From Phoebastria nigripes (Eukaryota > Chordata > Aves > Procellariiformes > Diomedeidae): a stretch of DNA of 64,000 nucleotides. Below are positions 36,453-49,500 of this stretch, piece after piece (within the stretch, counting starts at the first letter, position 1; the number at the start of each line of letters is the position of its first letter). Under the pieces are notes generated by a model, which saw nothing but the letters and a program-made list of their open reading frames with translations, had not been told where the DNA came from and did not search any database. The stretch spans positions 2,299,332 to 2,363,331 of the forward strand of contig JAYKAV010003066.1 of the NCBI GenBank assembly GCA_035582835.1, read 5' to 3'. Both the position numbers and the translations under genes were made by a program.

Positions 36453-36684
36453 TCCGCTCTGGCGCTCCCCAGCCCCGCGGACGTCGCCTCTCCCCGCGGG
36501 CGGCGGGTGCAGGGAGGGCCGCGGGCTCCGCCGGCGCCCCGGGCGCGCGAACCTCGACCCCGCGCTCCGCCTTTGCGCCTCGTCCCTCGAGCGCGGCCGG
36601 CGATAGGCGGCGAGGGCGGGCCGGTGCGCGCCTGCGCGAGAGGCGGCGCCGGGCGGTGAAGTTGGTCGAAGCGCCGGTGATAAA

Positions 36685-36687
36685 ATG
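36685..36687 (+). CDS. DCUN1D2: DCUN1D2 exon 1, coding part: the ATG only
   Basis: The context GATAAAATG followed by GTAGGT places the donor directly after the start codon, so exon 1 contributes only Met. The next exon begins exactly with CAT AAG CTT (His-Lys-Leu), giving MHKLKSS as in vertebrate DCUN1D2. The 5' UTR lies upstream in the CpG island; its start is not visible. Confidence 0.88.
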
Positions 36688-39600
36688 GTAGGTTGTTGGG
36701 GTGGGGGGGAGGGGAGGGAGGCAGGCAGGGAAATTGGGGGGGGAGGAACCCCCAACCACCCGGGCCAGCGAGCCGAGCGCCCCCCACCACCACCCCGCGG
36801 TTTCCCGCCGCTCCCCTGCCCGGGGGAGACGGTGCCGGGCGAGGCGGGGGGATACGACACACACACATACACACACGCACGCACGCACCGTGCGGAGTCG
36901 CCCTCCCGCCTCCCCCTCCGCCGGGCCGGGAGCGGGGAAGGTCACCGGGGGCGCGGGGGGAGGGAGGGAGCCTGGCGGGGCGGGCGGCGCCGCGGGTATT
37001 TCGAGCTCCGGCAGCCGGCGCGGCGCGTACCTTTCCCTTTTTTGGGCTTCGGGCTGGCGGGGCAGGTTGCCGGAGCCCTGTGTCCCTCGGTCCCGCCGCC
37101 CCGCCTTCCGGCACCGGGCGGGTCCCCCCCGCCGGCCGCCTCCCGCCGGCCGCCTCCCGCCTCCCCTCCGCCCGCCCGCCCGCCCCGGGACGCGGCAGGT
37201 GCAGCGGCGGCAGCCGGCCGGGCCGCGCAGCCGGAGGTGGTGGGAAGAGTGCGGTACGAACTGCCTTCCCGGGGCGGGGGGTGAGGGAGGGGTGGGCAGG
37301 GGAGGAAGGAGGCGGTGCGGGGAAGGGTGCGCATGGTGCCTCCGCCGCAGCCTGCGCGTTTTCAACTTCAGCGCGTCCTTGGGGTTCNCGGTAGGATGCA
37401 GTTACCGCTTTGAGAGGGCTTCTGAAACGTGACTTAATCGTGTCTTGGTGCGAAGTACACCGCCTTGTTTGGGGTCCATCCGTGAGAAGTCGTGCTAGAA
37501 ACACGACTTCCAGACCTTCCCCCTTGCCCTGCAGAGAGTGTGCGGGTACCGCTGCCTGCTGCGCCGGGCGTTAAGCGCAAGTGAACAGGAGAAACTGTAC
37601 TACATGGCAGAGCAGTGGATTGGGTGGCCGAATGTGCTTCTTATCTCTGATTTCTTCAAATGACTCGGTGTTTCATTCTGAACCTAGAAAATATCCAAAA
37701 TGCCTGGCGTAAGTAGACTTATAAGAGGACGTGGGTTTTACTTTGGCGTTGTTGTCAGAGACCTCTGTTTTGAAGTGATCGTCGCCAGGTTGGTTGCTGA
37801 AAAGAAGTTTATGTAACTGAGGAAGATCTTAGTGCAGAGAGACTCTCATAGTTAGACCTTAATGAAAGCTGGGGAGGGGGGCAGGTTACACAGAGCTTGC
37901 AGTCAAAGGATTATTGAGTATTTTCTTAACAAAATACATTGTAGTTACTTTTGCAGCTCTTTTCCCACTTCACATGTTTCTTCTTGTATAAAAAGAAACT
38001 TTACATGTTTCTTCTTACATAAAATTGAAAAATCTTGTAGGAAAGACCAAAGTCCTTGTCTTGTTTACATGATGTGTTTCTTGTCTCAGGACCATCTGTA
38101 GTCAAGATGTCGCCATCCATATGTGTACAAGAGATAACAAGTAAACTGAAAGATGGTCCTATGTTTACTGCTTACTGCTCACTGAATCAGGATTCAGTTT
38201 TTCCCCCTGATATTTAAGAGACCAGTAAATTTTCTGTTATAGCTGATGATTTAAGCAGTAGTGAGGAACTTAGACAAATTTCTCAGCTTAATTGTTGGCC
38301 CAGAACGTGTATTAAGTATGGTTTAACAAAATTGGAAAGTATCAGAATGTAATAAAAAATAGAGTTTGATTTAAGCTATCCCCTTCTTCTTCCAACTTTG
38401 TGTAAAGAATAACATTGAGCTATGTTAATAGCAAATTTGCTCCCTACAAAATCCCTGTTCCCACCTCTTGGGTTTTCCAGAAGTTTAGAGATGTGGTGTA
38501 GATATGGTTGCTGCCATTAAGAGAAACATCTTACTCGTTCCTGTATACCACTATAATAGGCAGTTTTGTTGTTTAACATATTAATAGTATAAACATCTTT
38601 TTCAGAGTTAATTAAAGTTCTAGATCACATTTACAGCAACTTTATAGTCTCATTGTAACATTCAGGAAATCTCTGACATCTGCTTTATCTATTTTCTTGT
38701 TGTCTTATGTCTTCTCTTGGCAATGGTTTCTAACATAAAAATGTGAGAAATGCTTCTGCCTTTTTCAGCTGATCACTTAAAATGATTAAACTTTGCATTG
38801 TTCATTGTTGCTAGGAAAATATTAGGAAAACTGTTAAGCAGATTTTCTCCGGGGATGAAGGACTTATACAGAATCTGAGAATCTATAAGTTGTGCCTTTG
38901 TAATTTCTTGTTTGTATAACCACTAGGCATATTTTCAGAAGACGACCATGTTGTTACAGGATGAAACTTGTGTTTACCACTGTTACAGAACAGAGAAACT
39001 TGTGCATATGTGAGCAATAAAGCAGAAATACAAATTTATTACTGCCAGAATATGTGCTGCTAAAAATGTATATATAGATGCTGTCATTTCAATTTTCAGA
39101 GGAAAATGCTGTCTTTTTAACTGCAGAAGAACAAGGCTTTGTCTTCCTGTAATTCTGAAGTGAAAGTTGTCATCAACAAGAAAACTAAAACCTTTTAAAG
39201 ATAGGCGTTAGTAGTAGAATGCTGAAACAAACTTCTGGATTAGCTTCATTGGCTTTCCTGCTTCTTTTGCATCCCAAAGCATAAGCTTAAATCGTCTCAG
39301 AAGGACAAGGTCCGCCAGTTTATGGCATTTACCCAGGCTGGTGAAAGGACTGCTATATACTGCTTAATGCAGAATGAATGGAAACTAGAAGTGGCAACAG
39401 ACAACTACTTCCAGAACCCAGACTTGTACTACAAAGAATCCATGAAAAATTCAGTAGACAGGAAGAAATTAGAACAATTGTATAATCGATACAAAGGTAA
39501 GACTTGGTTTTTTTGTTGTGGGTTTTGGTTTTTTCCTAATTATTGTGTTTGGGTGGTATTTCTGCTTTTCCCTCTGCCATTCTTAAGGACTTTTAAGGAA

Positions 39601-40554
39601 AGATTGCTAGCTTTTGCCTCTCAGTCTGTGTTTGTGGTAGTGACATAAGAATGAAAAAGGCTTTAATGTTCGGTACTCAAGTTCTGTAGATATTCCTGTA
39701 GAGTTTAAAGTAAATTCACAATAGGAAGTTAAACCTATCATGAGGAAGTAGTATCAGCTACATATGGTGGAAAGGAGAGTAAAGCTTATTATGCAACTTA
39801 CTTGATTTATTGCCAGTGGCTGCTATTAAATATATGTACAATGCGCTTTGTGTGGCAAAATAATACATATGATTCTTATACTAATATTTGGGGGAGTTAA
39901 TTTTGTTCAACGATAGTAGTATTTCTATACGTTAAAATCAAAAACATTTCAGATAACATTACAGCTAGGAGTCTGACAAAACAGTCAAGTAAGAAAACTC
40001 AGAAACTACTCATGGAAACTCCATCCTTAATTTATTCTGTGCTGGCATATTACAGCAAAGGTGATGTGCCTGTTCAGAGAGGCTTGGAGGGAAAACCACA
40101 GGGAAGTGGATTAAAGACAGAGTTGTTTCTTTTCCATTTATTTTTCTTTTACAGCATTGTTAAAAAGAACAGAAAAAATAAAAGGAAAAGATAGTCATGT
40201 AAATATAAGAATGTACGTGATCCAGGTAACAGTGCTTTCTGAAATGTGGCCATCTGACGTGAATGTGTGCGTTGTTCATTACATGGTAGAGCAGAGTGGG
40301 CTGGAATCATTAGCAGCCCCTGCTGAGATCCATTGTAAAAAATGAACTCTTAACAATTACTCAACTATGATTTTATGTACTTTTCTAATTGCAGTATATG
40401 GCATGCTTTGTATACACTTTATCCTGTTCTTATGATATTGTTTCCACCTTTTTTTGTTACGTGATAATGAATTGTGTAGGGACAAAGAATCAGCAACGCT
40501 ATATCATTTCCTGTGTGAAAAAAAATCTTAACTAGAGAATCACTTTTTTGATTT

Positions 40555-40602
<48 letters not shown>

Positions 40603-43488
40603 ACATATCTAAGTCTTTTGCTTGCTCCTTGCATGTCAGTCTTAGAGATTGCTGGGTCAAAAATATATACTAATTTGTAAATGCTGCTAATAATATCTAA
40701 AATGAAAAAAAAATCACAAATGTTATTTATTATTCATAATTTTCTAGCAGTGGCGAACTGCACCACTTGGCTTTTGTGAAAGAAAGTCTAGTTAGTTTTA
40801 TGTCCGTGTTTTGGTTAGCAGCACACCTTTGCACTTCTAGCACTTTAACACTTAAGTAAAGTTGTAAACTTGAACAAAACCTTCACAAGATTTGAGAGAA
40901 AACAATAAAAGGTTTGGTTAAGCACCTTTCCTTTTTTTCAGGTGTGGCTTAAACCTGAGTCATTGGCCTCACAACAACAAGGAATTCCTTTGTCCTACAG
41001 GGCCTGTAGAATACCACATACATTGCACTATATTTGAAACCTGAGATGAGAGGTCTTTCATTTTCTGTGCTGTCTTTGTGTTAGTTTTCTTGTCTGTTTA
41101 TCCAGCAACCCTATCAAAACAACAATTTCATTTTTGTTCCTAGTTACCTGGATGACGTGAAACATGATGAGGATGAAACAGTCCTTGTTGAAATCCATCA
41201 GAATTTTTCCACTGATTCAAACACTAGTGCACTTTTTGCCTTCAGTTCTTCAATTACTCCCCAAATATACAAGAAATGCATTTTACATGTCTTAAAACTA
41301 GATCTGGCATATAGTAGAATAGGTCCCTGAATTACACCACGGGTGTAATTCTTTGTTTTAATGGATATAAATCTTTGTTTGCTAAACGAACTTCATCTCC
41401 GCGTTTTAGCATTTCTTCCGCTGTATTGGCTGGAAAAGTGGAAAAGATCTTAGCTTAACACCCAAAAAAAAAAAAATTTTTTTTTCTTTAGACTTGTTTT
41501 TTTTTTTTTAATTTTTTATCAACTCATTGGATAAGGACTTAAAAAATAGCATGAATGAAAATCTTACCAGTTTAAGGAGTTAATCTTAAATTTACTTGGG
41601 GGATACTTTTCTACATAGCCCAACTTACAATACTAAAATGTCTTCCTGTCAAAAGCTGGAAAAGACAGTTTGTAGTTTGTAAACTGTCAAGCTTTGAAAA
41701 CTGAAGGTGTTACATTTTTGTTGTTGGTGGTGTGGGTTTTCTTCCCCTCCAGTTATTTAAGTTTACATGCAGGGGGGTTTGTTTGTTTGTTTGTTTGGGG
41801 GTTTTTTTGAGAGAGAATTTGTTACAGTTACCGAATTGTTACAATGACAACAATGACAATTGTTACAATGATATCTACCCTGACATAGGTAGTTACGAAG
41901 TGTGGTTCTGACTTCCGAAAAGGTAGTAAACTTAGTACTATTGAAACATATTATTTCCTAAGTTGTATTATTTAGCTTAAGACCCTGTTATGCTAAGGCA
42001 TTGTTTGAGCGATGTTTTGGTGATTTCCCTGACCTAAAATTAAAAATCAAAAATGTTTGAGTTAATTGTGGTCTTTAAACAGTGGTAGTGGATTATCATA
42101 TATCCCTATCAGGAAAAAAATCTGTGGGTTCACCTGGTAGGTGTGTTTTTGTTGGGGTGGAGGTTTTTTTGTTTTTCTTTTAAAGTATAATACATGCTAA
42201 CCAATAAATACATTGTACATTTTCATGTGTTTATCAGCCTTACTGTTTTTAGATGTAGTCAGGCATCTCCTCAGTTAATTCAGATCTTTCATAGAGCATT
42301 GTGGAGAGAAGACAAAACTATTTCATTGATGTTAGCTGATGAACTTAGGAAGAAGTTGCAAACCAATTTCTAGGGAAGTCTGCAGAATACTTAATCTATT
42401 TACAGATACTCTTCAAGGTACTTCTAAAATTAACTAGATTTCAAGTGAAGACATTTGTGAAGCTTGTGAAAAAATGAAGACCTGTGTTACACAGCATATC
42501 AAAGCTGTGCAGATTATTTGTAAATATTTTTTGTAAATAATTACAATTCTCCTCTCTGTATTTTCAACTGCAGACCCACAAGATGAAAATAAAATTGGCA
42601 TTGATGGGATTCAACAGTTCTGTGATGATTTAAGCCTGGACCCAGCCAGTATCAGTGTTCTGGTTGTAGCATGGAAGTTCAGGGCAGCTACTCAATGTGA
42701 ATTCAGTAAAAAGGAATTTGTTGATGGCATGACAGAATTGGGGTAAGTATCCATTTCTGCATAGTTCAAAATGTAAGGCCTGAGCTCCGTTTACGTTTAA
42801 AACATTTTTAACTGAATTAAGTGAGAAGCTTCAAAAAGCTGGTAAGGCTGGTGCCAAGCTTAACAGGTGATAAATACCTGTAGTGTTCTGTCTTCCTTAA
42901 ATTGGTGCTTTACTGCAAAGCCTTAACAATGACCGCAGTAAGGGTGAAGCAAAATAATTCCTACCTGTACAGCAAGGAAAACAGACAGATAATGCTGATC
43001 TTTTCATATGCATGGTTGTGTTAAGGTTTTGAGTTGGACCATGTGGTGTTAAAAGCTGGAAGTCACTGGAGACGTATGAAGGAAAAAAAAAAAAAGTTCA
43101 GTCAGTGTTGAAGCAGAAGAGAACCTTCAGTTCTTTCCCTTTACCTTATCACCACCAAATGCAACTTTTTTTCTTTTTACCAGTTTTACAAACCATAGTT
43201 TTCTCTTATTGCCTTGTATACTAGATACTTCACTTGTACAGAATATCTATAAGAAATTGAAATAAAAATGAGGGTATTGGTAGTAGAAAAGGTTGTTTAG
43301 TCTGACTGATGTAGCTGATAAAAAATTTTTTTCCTTCCTGGATTATGGAGCTGTTCTGGATAATAGACTTTGAGGTTAAACCACCTCTGTTTAGCAATAA
43401 AGTCAAGCATTTATCACCATAAAATAATACTTTGTGTAAAACACTTCTGGGAAGAGATGCAGTATTTCTAATATATAGAGCTGTCAAA

Positions 43489-43523
<35 letters not shown>

Positions 43524-46500
43524 AGATTGCATTAGATAGATGGAGAATCACAGTTTATTACTTGTGCATATTTTTGGTAGCTAAATAATTTCATTTGATC
43601 TTAGAATGGCACCTTATCAATACCTTTCTACAATAGACCAACTTCTCACAAATGTGGTGGTTGTTTCTTGAGCAGGGGTCCTAGCAGTCTGTTGTAACTG
43701 ACCTCATTGGTTATTGACTTCTTTCTAAGCTTTCCTTTTTAGGTAAGGGTATTCAGAAATTGTGATGAAATAACTTTTGATATCATCTGAAGTGCACTGC
43801 TTTATTTTATCCCTTTGGGTAGCTTTGGGTAGAGACTGTAAGAATAATTATGACTTTCTAGCCATGGACAGCAATCAAGTGCTCATGCTGTTGTATTAAA
43901 GGCTGCCAGCATTATTTGATATAACTGATTAAAAAGGTTTTGCTAAACCACCTGCGGCTTCTGGCTTGGATTTTGTTTTGTGACTTTGTTGTCACATTGC
44001 TCCTATGTCCCCATGACTGTCCCTGATACAGTTCCACAGAGGTCTGTGATTTTTATCTCTTTCTGCCCAACACACATTGTTGTGTTCTTGGGAGCATAAT
44101 CTGATCATACCTGCTTGCCACTGGTATAGTGCTTATTGAGAATTTGGAATGATTTTATAATATACTGGAGGTGCAGTGTCTGTGGTTTTTAGCATTGAAC
44201 GTAGGCGAAGAATTGAATGAAAAGAAATTCCCTGAGGCTTAGTCCATATAGCACCTTTAGGATATGTATGGGAAGGTATGAGATTTGTCCCTATTGTTAA
44301 CTAGATCAAGTCTCCATGAAACTGAAGTTCTCAGTTGAAGACTGTTGGCAGAATTCTTTATCTTTTCTCCACCAGGTACTGCTGGAGGCCAGAAAGGTAC
44401 TTATTTTTATCCGTACCATGCAAGACAGCTAAAACTGCATCTGCATTTTATGGATTTTGCTATAGTTATCCATCCTTTAATAAAATTATTCTTGAATCTT
44501 TTAGAATAAATACATTTAGCCACTGAGAACTTTCAAATGCAAGGTGTTAGTTATGATAGCTGCTTCTTTGAAACCTATTTCCTTCGCTTTGAGTTTCTAA
44601 GTACAATTCAAAATATTGGTAATATCCTATAAACCTTGAATATTCATTTGATTCCTTGGCGTGAGGGAAACCCTTTTTCTTTTAAAATTGCATCTTGTCG
44701 GCTCAGGTGCTTTCACTGAAAGTGCTCCAGTCTTGTGTTGTTAAGGGATGTGATTCTGTTAGAATCTCAGTAACTTGATTCTATCTTAGCTTGCCTGTGC
44801 CAGGCTGTTAAACGATTTGTCAGCCTTCAAGCTATTGTCAAAGGCTCATTTTTTTCCTAGGTTTTATCTGCAAGTGTTCTATGGTGGAGAGAGGATGACT
44901 GCAAATAGTGGTTCATTTTGTTGGAAAGTGCTCTAATGTTAAGGTTAACTGTAAATGTAGTATGCAGCTCTTAATTTAGGTAGAGCAGGGAATAAGTAAC
45001 GTCTATCTAGATTAAAGCAAAAACCCACACCCTTGTGGGTGTATACAACAGCTATAAAAGGGGAAAGGATAGCAGATTTCAGTGAGGCTTATATGTTTTT
45101 TAAGAACATCTATTGTTTGAGTTGATAAACTCATGAAGAGACTGAGAAAAGAAGTTGAACCACTGAATCCTGTTTTGGTTGTGTATGTAATGGATGCCTA
45201 TATATAATGTTCCACTTAAAATTGTTTAGTAAAGACATATGAGTGTTTGTATTTTTAAGAATGCTGTCCAGAAAGATACTCTGTTTTTTATCTTAACTAC
45301 TGTTTTATTTTGCTCTGAGACTAAACCTTAAAAAATTAAAAAAAAAAAAAAAGGTAAGGAAAAAAAAAGTAAAAAGAAATCTTAAATATTTACAAGTAAT
45401 GTAACCTCTTTTGAACAGGTGTGACACCACAGAAAAACTAAAAGCTCTATTGCCAAGACTGGAACAAGAGCTAAAGGATCCAACAAAGTTCAAAGATTTT
45501 TATCAGTTTACTTTTAACTTTGCTAAAAACCCTGGACAAAAAGGTCTAGGTAAGTAGAAAAAAATCGAGAAAATATCTACAGACAGTGAAGTCAATTCCA
45601 AATATTTCCAATAATACAGTTTTCTCATTGATGGTTGTACAGTAAATTCATTGTTGATTTCTTCCTCTGACTTCTCCTCTTTCCCATCTTCTTTCAATTA
45701 ATCTCTTCTTTAATGTCCCCTTGGTACAGATAATTTAATGAGGTTTTCTGCCAGTATTGACATTCTCTCTCCTCTTGTCAAAGGAAGTTCCTGCAGTTCT
45801 TACAAACCTGTCAGAATTTTTTTTTTTTAAAAAAGACTGAGCTAGTGAGTTCCTTGTGTTTTCCATTTTGTTCAGAACAACTGAAACAAGATGTCCGTAT
45901 CAGCTTAAAAACCAGGGAGAAAACTCTGGGCAAAAGTTATAGTTCTTCTAAGAATTTTTAGTTTTAGCTCACAGTTTTTATGTAAAGTTTAGAAAAAGAA
46001 TATTATGGACTTGGTTCAAAGCTAGTGAATAGAAATAGGCATACAGTTTATAAAGTATGAAATTACTATTCTTTATAAAGTTTGAGATTTGTCCCAATCC
46101 ATGCCTTGTATTGCTGGAGTAAAATGGATACGTTATTTAAATTCCAATGTTTTATTCTCTTCAAAAATATCTATGGTTTGTGAATAGATGAAAAAAATTG
46201 TAAGATGAGATCTGGTATCCTTTCAAATGTATGTCCACTTTCAAAGGACACTGTGTAGGAAGGAATTAAACTGTTTTGTGTGTAGAATAGCACCGTACCA
46301 TCATCACTGTTCTCCTTGTGCTGTGGGTAAGAGGAAGTGGGGTTTTTTTAGCACAGCCACTTTAACTCTGTGTCTACGTTACTTGGCAAGCACATTTCTC
46401 AAAAATTGTTGGAAGAGTAGTGAGATGGAGGAGCAGAACATTGATTTAGACCTTCTCAACCAGAGGCATCTGTTCCACATTTTTTCTTGGGAATTACTTT

Positions 46501-49500
46501 GGATAATATCTCTTGTCTTTCCCAGTGTCTTTTTTTTTTTTTTTTCTTTTTTAAACTGTGGGCAACTTTTAGCCAGTTTCCATTTTTCTTTATTTTTTGC
46601 AGCAATTTCATTTTTCATTACGCGTGTCACTCTTTCATGGGTCACATGCCACCTTTCCAGACACAAAAATGAAATAGTGTTGTAGTGGTTCTGNGAGGCT
46701 GGTTGGAATTTAAGTCTCTTAGTAGTTGTTCACTTTCTTGCCTCTCTTCATTAAAAAGCCTAGTACTTTCAGATTGCGGAAAAGGTAAGTCAGTTACAGC
46801 TGAGGTTGGAATTTATGGGATACCTAAAGAAATATTACAAATGGCTTCCTGTTTTAATTGGATCAGTTCCAACGTGAAACTCATGTACTTGGGAAATATG
46901 TCTCAAAAGCTTTTCACCTAAGCCTGTACAAAGAGAGGAGGAGGGAAGGCAGCCCAACCCAGATTATGGAACTGAGTGTACTGTTTATTTGACATGAGGA
47001 GGAAAAAGGAAACTTACTTGTTTTCCATTACTTCTGTTTATTTGGTATGGAGGCCCTTTCATTTGTAAGTCTGTCTTCTCTGTTGTGTAAGAATGGTACT
47101 TTTTGGCAATAAAACACCTCAGTGCCTTCTTGCATTAAGAGTTGAATTATTAGCGGAAGAAAGAAAGAAGTGCAAAAATTGAAGTTAAGCTTAAAAGAAA
47201 CTGTAGGAGGAGTTGATTGGAACTGTTGCTGACTTCAGTTTTCAGGAATTTTAATAATTCTGGTAATACTTACTGTTTCTTAATTTCAAGTAGTGCTTAG
47301 TTCTTACATGGCAGTATTATGGTGACGTTTTTGTCAGACTTTTTCTGGTTTTGCTAAGACGTTTCTAGATATTAAATAAATATAAGCAGGTTCCACTGCT
47401 CTTATTTCAGTGGAGATACACCGTATTTCTGTCTGGTGTGAACTTGGATCACTATAGGTCAAGTACAGAGAGAGTACTGAGCAAGCATATTGACTAGTAT
47501 GACATTTTTGAGTGACTGAGGTCAGTGATAGCTTATCCAAATAAAAATTAACATTGTATAGGTTTGGAGTTGGAATCTTTTCGGGGAATGCCGTTATATT
47601 CAGTGGAGCAGAGAGATGGAGGAAAAAAATAAGTTTACAGGTTGGCGTTTACAACATACTGCTTCCTGCTGCGATTATTCTAAGAGTTATGTTTGTTCTC
47701 TTTCAGCAAAAAAGTGTTCAGCGAGGAAAAAAAATTCAGTCAGTTATCTTACAGGAGTGTCTGTAAGAGCTGAGAATTCTAGTTGCTTCAGCTACATTTA
47801 ATATAGGCTTAGGTGCTTTTTTATTTTACATCCTCTTTTCTGTATACACTATGTATTTTCTCCTAGAATGAGAAACTGTCCATCTTCCCTCCCTCTCTCC
47901 ACAACTAATGTAGAGGTGTTTGGTATTTGTGTCCCAATGACTGTGTGCCCTATTGTCAAGGAGATGTGGGAATTTGTCTCATCCATGTACAAAGTCTGTT
48001 TCTCTCTTACTAAGTTTGGAGCCTTGGCTCAGAATGCTTTTATGAATTCAGTCCAGATAGTTAAACAGAATGTGTAATTAGATTTGCTACAAAATGAGCT
48101 GGTATAAATCTCTGCCTGGCTCTGTCTAGGTCATGTTAAGGTGTTGACCTCCCCTTCCCCCACACGCACATTAGATGACATGCAGTGCTGCCTAAGTGTA
48201 GGATGCTGCTAAGCTACTGCCCTAGCTGCTTGCCTTAAAATGTTTCTGGTGACATGCTCCCATGACAGTGCTTGCCTACTCATTCCCATATGTTCCCATT
48301 TGAATTATGACTTGAAGACTAAGAGGTCAGTAAGTTTATGTCAAGTAGGGATAAAAGTGGATGGTTTTAATTAATGAAGTGGAAATAATCAAAGGAATTC
48401 TTTCCTAACTTTCAATTACAAAATATTTTAAAGTGATTTTTCTGGGGTGTGCAGTATCCAGTGCTTCCTCTTATTACACTCGGAGCTTAAATCACCAAGT
48501 CTGGTAGTTGTTGCACTTACTGTTTAGGGGAGTGATCTGTAGGCTAAAAGAATATTGCTTGATTCTTAGGTATACACATGACCTATAAATACATCTATTT
48601 GAAAACTAAGCAAATTTTACATAGTGCCAGTGACAAATGGGAAATTCTTATTCTTAGCAGATTGTTAATAAAAACTTTTTGTAAAAGGAGACATAATTAA
48701 AATGGTCCTTCTGTTGGATCCGTCAGACTAAGTGCTAATGCATTGGTTTTTTTAACAGAAATAACTCTTGAGAATAGAGCTCACCAGAAAAATGTCTGTG
48801 ATAGGTAAAGAAAGCTCATTTATGCAATTATTTTTCATGTTTCTCATCTTAACATATTGAAACTATAAGAAATCACAGAAATACCTCTAAAATGTCCAAA
48901 CAGCGATGCTTTGGTTATGAGTCATGTTCATTGCTCTATCAGTATTTTAATATGTTTCAGATTACTTTTTTTTTTAATTCTATTTCTGCTGTTTTAAGAA
49001 GTGATAAGCAGCAGTAATTACTTTATTTTTTGCCCCATCTCCCCTGAAGAACATCAGGAAATACAGTGATTCATGGGTTCTTTTTTAATATGCCAGGTGG
49101 TCTTTAAATTTAAAAGATAAGAGAAACACTTATATAGTGTATTCGCTTGTGCCAGACAGGATCAACGTCTACCAAAACCATTCCTTGCAGATGTTTTTCT
49201 AACCAAATGTTCAGTGGTATGCTAGCAATATATACTAACTTGTCTTTCAGTTTCAGTAGTTATCAGCAAGATTTGATATCTGATTGGCAGTGGTCCTCTG
49301 GCTGAAAAAGTTTGGGAGCCACTGCCTTCACATAATATAATCTTAAAATTCCAATGACAGGTCTCATACATCTATGTCCGTCTTGCTCAAACCTATTGTT
49401 AGATTTTTTTTTTTTCTTTTTTCTAGCATATAGCTTAATTCTCTGTTCCTGAATTCTTCAGTTCAGTACTTACCCCTCCAGAGTAAATACGCAGAATTCG

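Larger units (their letters stand above)
35560..37570. promoter_or_regulatory. CpG island, bidirectional promoter of TMCO3 and DCUN1D2
   Basis: About 2 kb of very GC-rich, CpG-dense DNA between two divergent genes, in sharp contrast to the AT-rich flanks. The minus-strand TMCO3 exon 1 donor (36111) and the plus-strand DCUN1D2 ATG (36685) are 573 bp apart. No TATA box is evident at either start. The GC content makes long stop-free frames on both strands, which I regard as chance. Both transcription starts are inferred to lie between about 36200 and 36680. Confidence 0.9.
36688..39279 (+). other. DCUN1D2 intron 1
   Basis: A 2.6-kb phase 0 intron. The first 0.9 kb belongs to the CpG island; the rest is AT-rich. 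It contains a candidate 21-nt in-frame microexon at 37688-37708. Confidence 0.85.

Noticed and set aside
35593..37504. Very long open frames on both strands in the CpG island (up to 465 codons)
   Set aside because: They are rich in Pro, Arg, Gly and Ala, overlap in several frames on both strands, cross the promoter and first introns, and match no family. GC-rich DNA has few stop codons.
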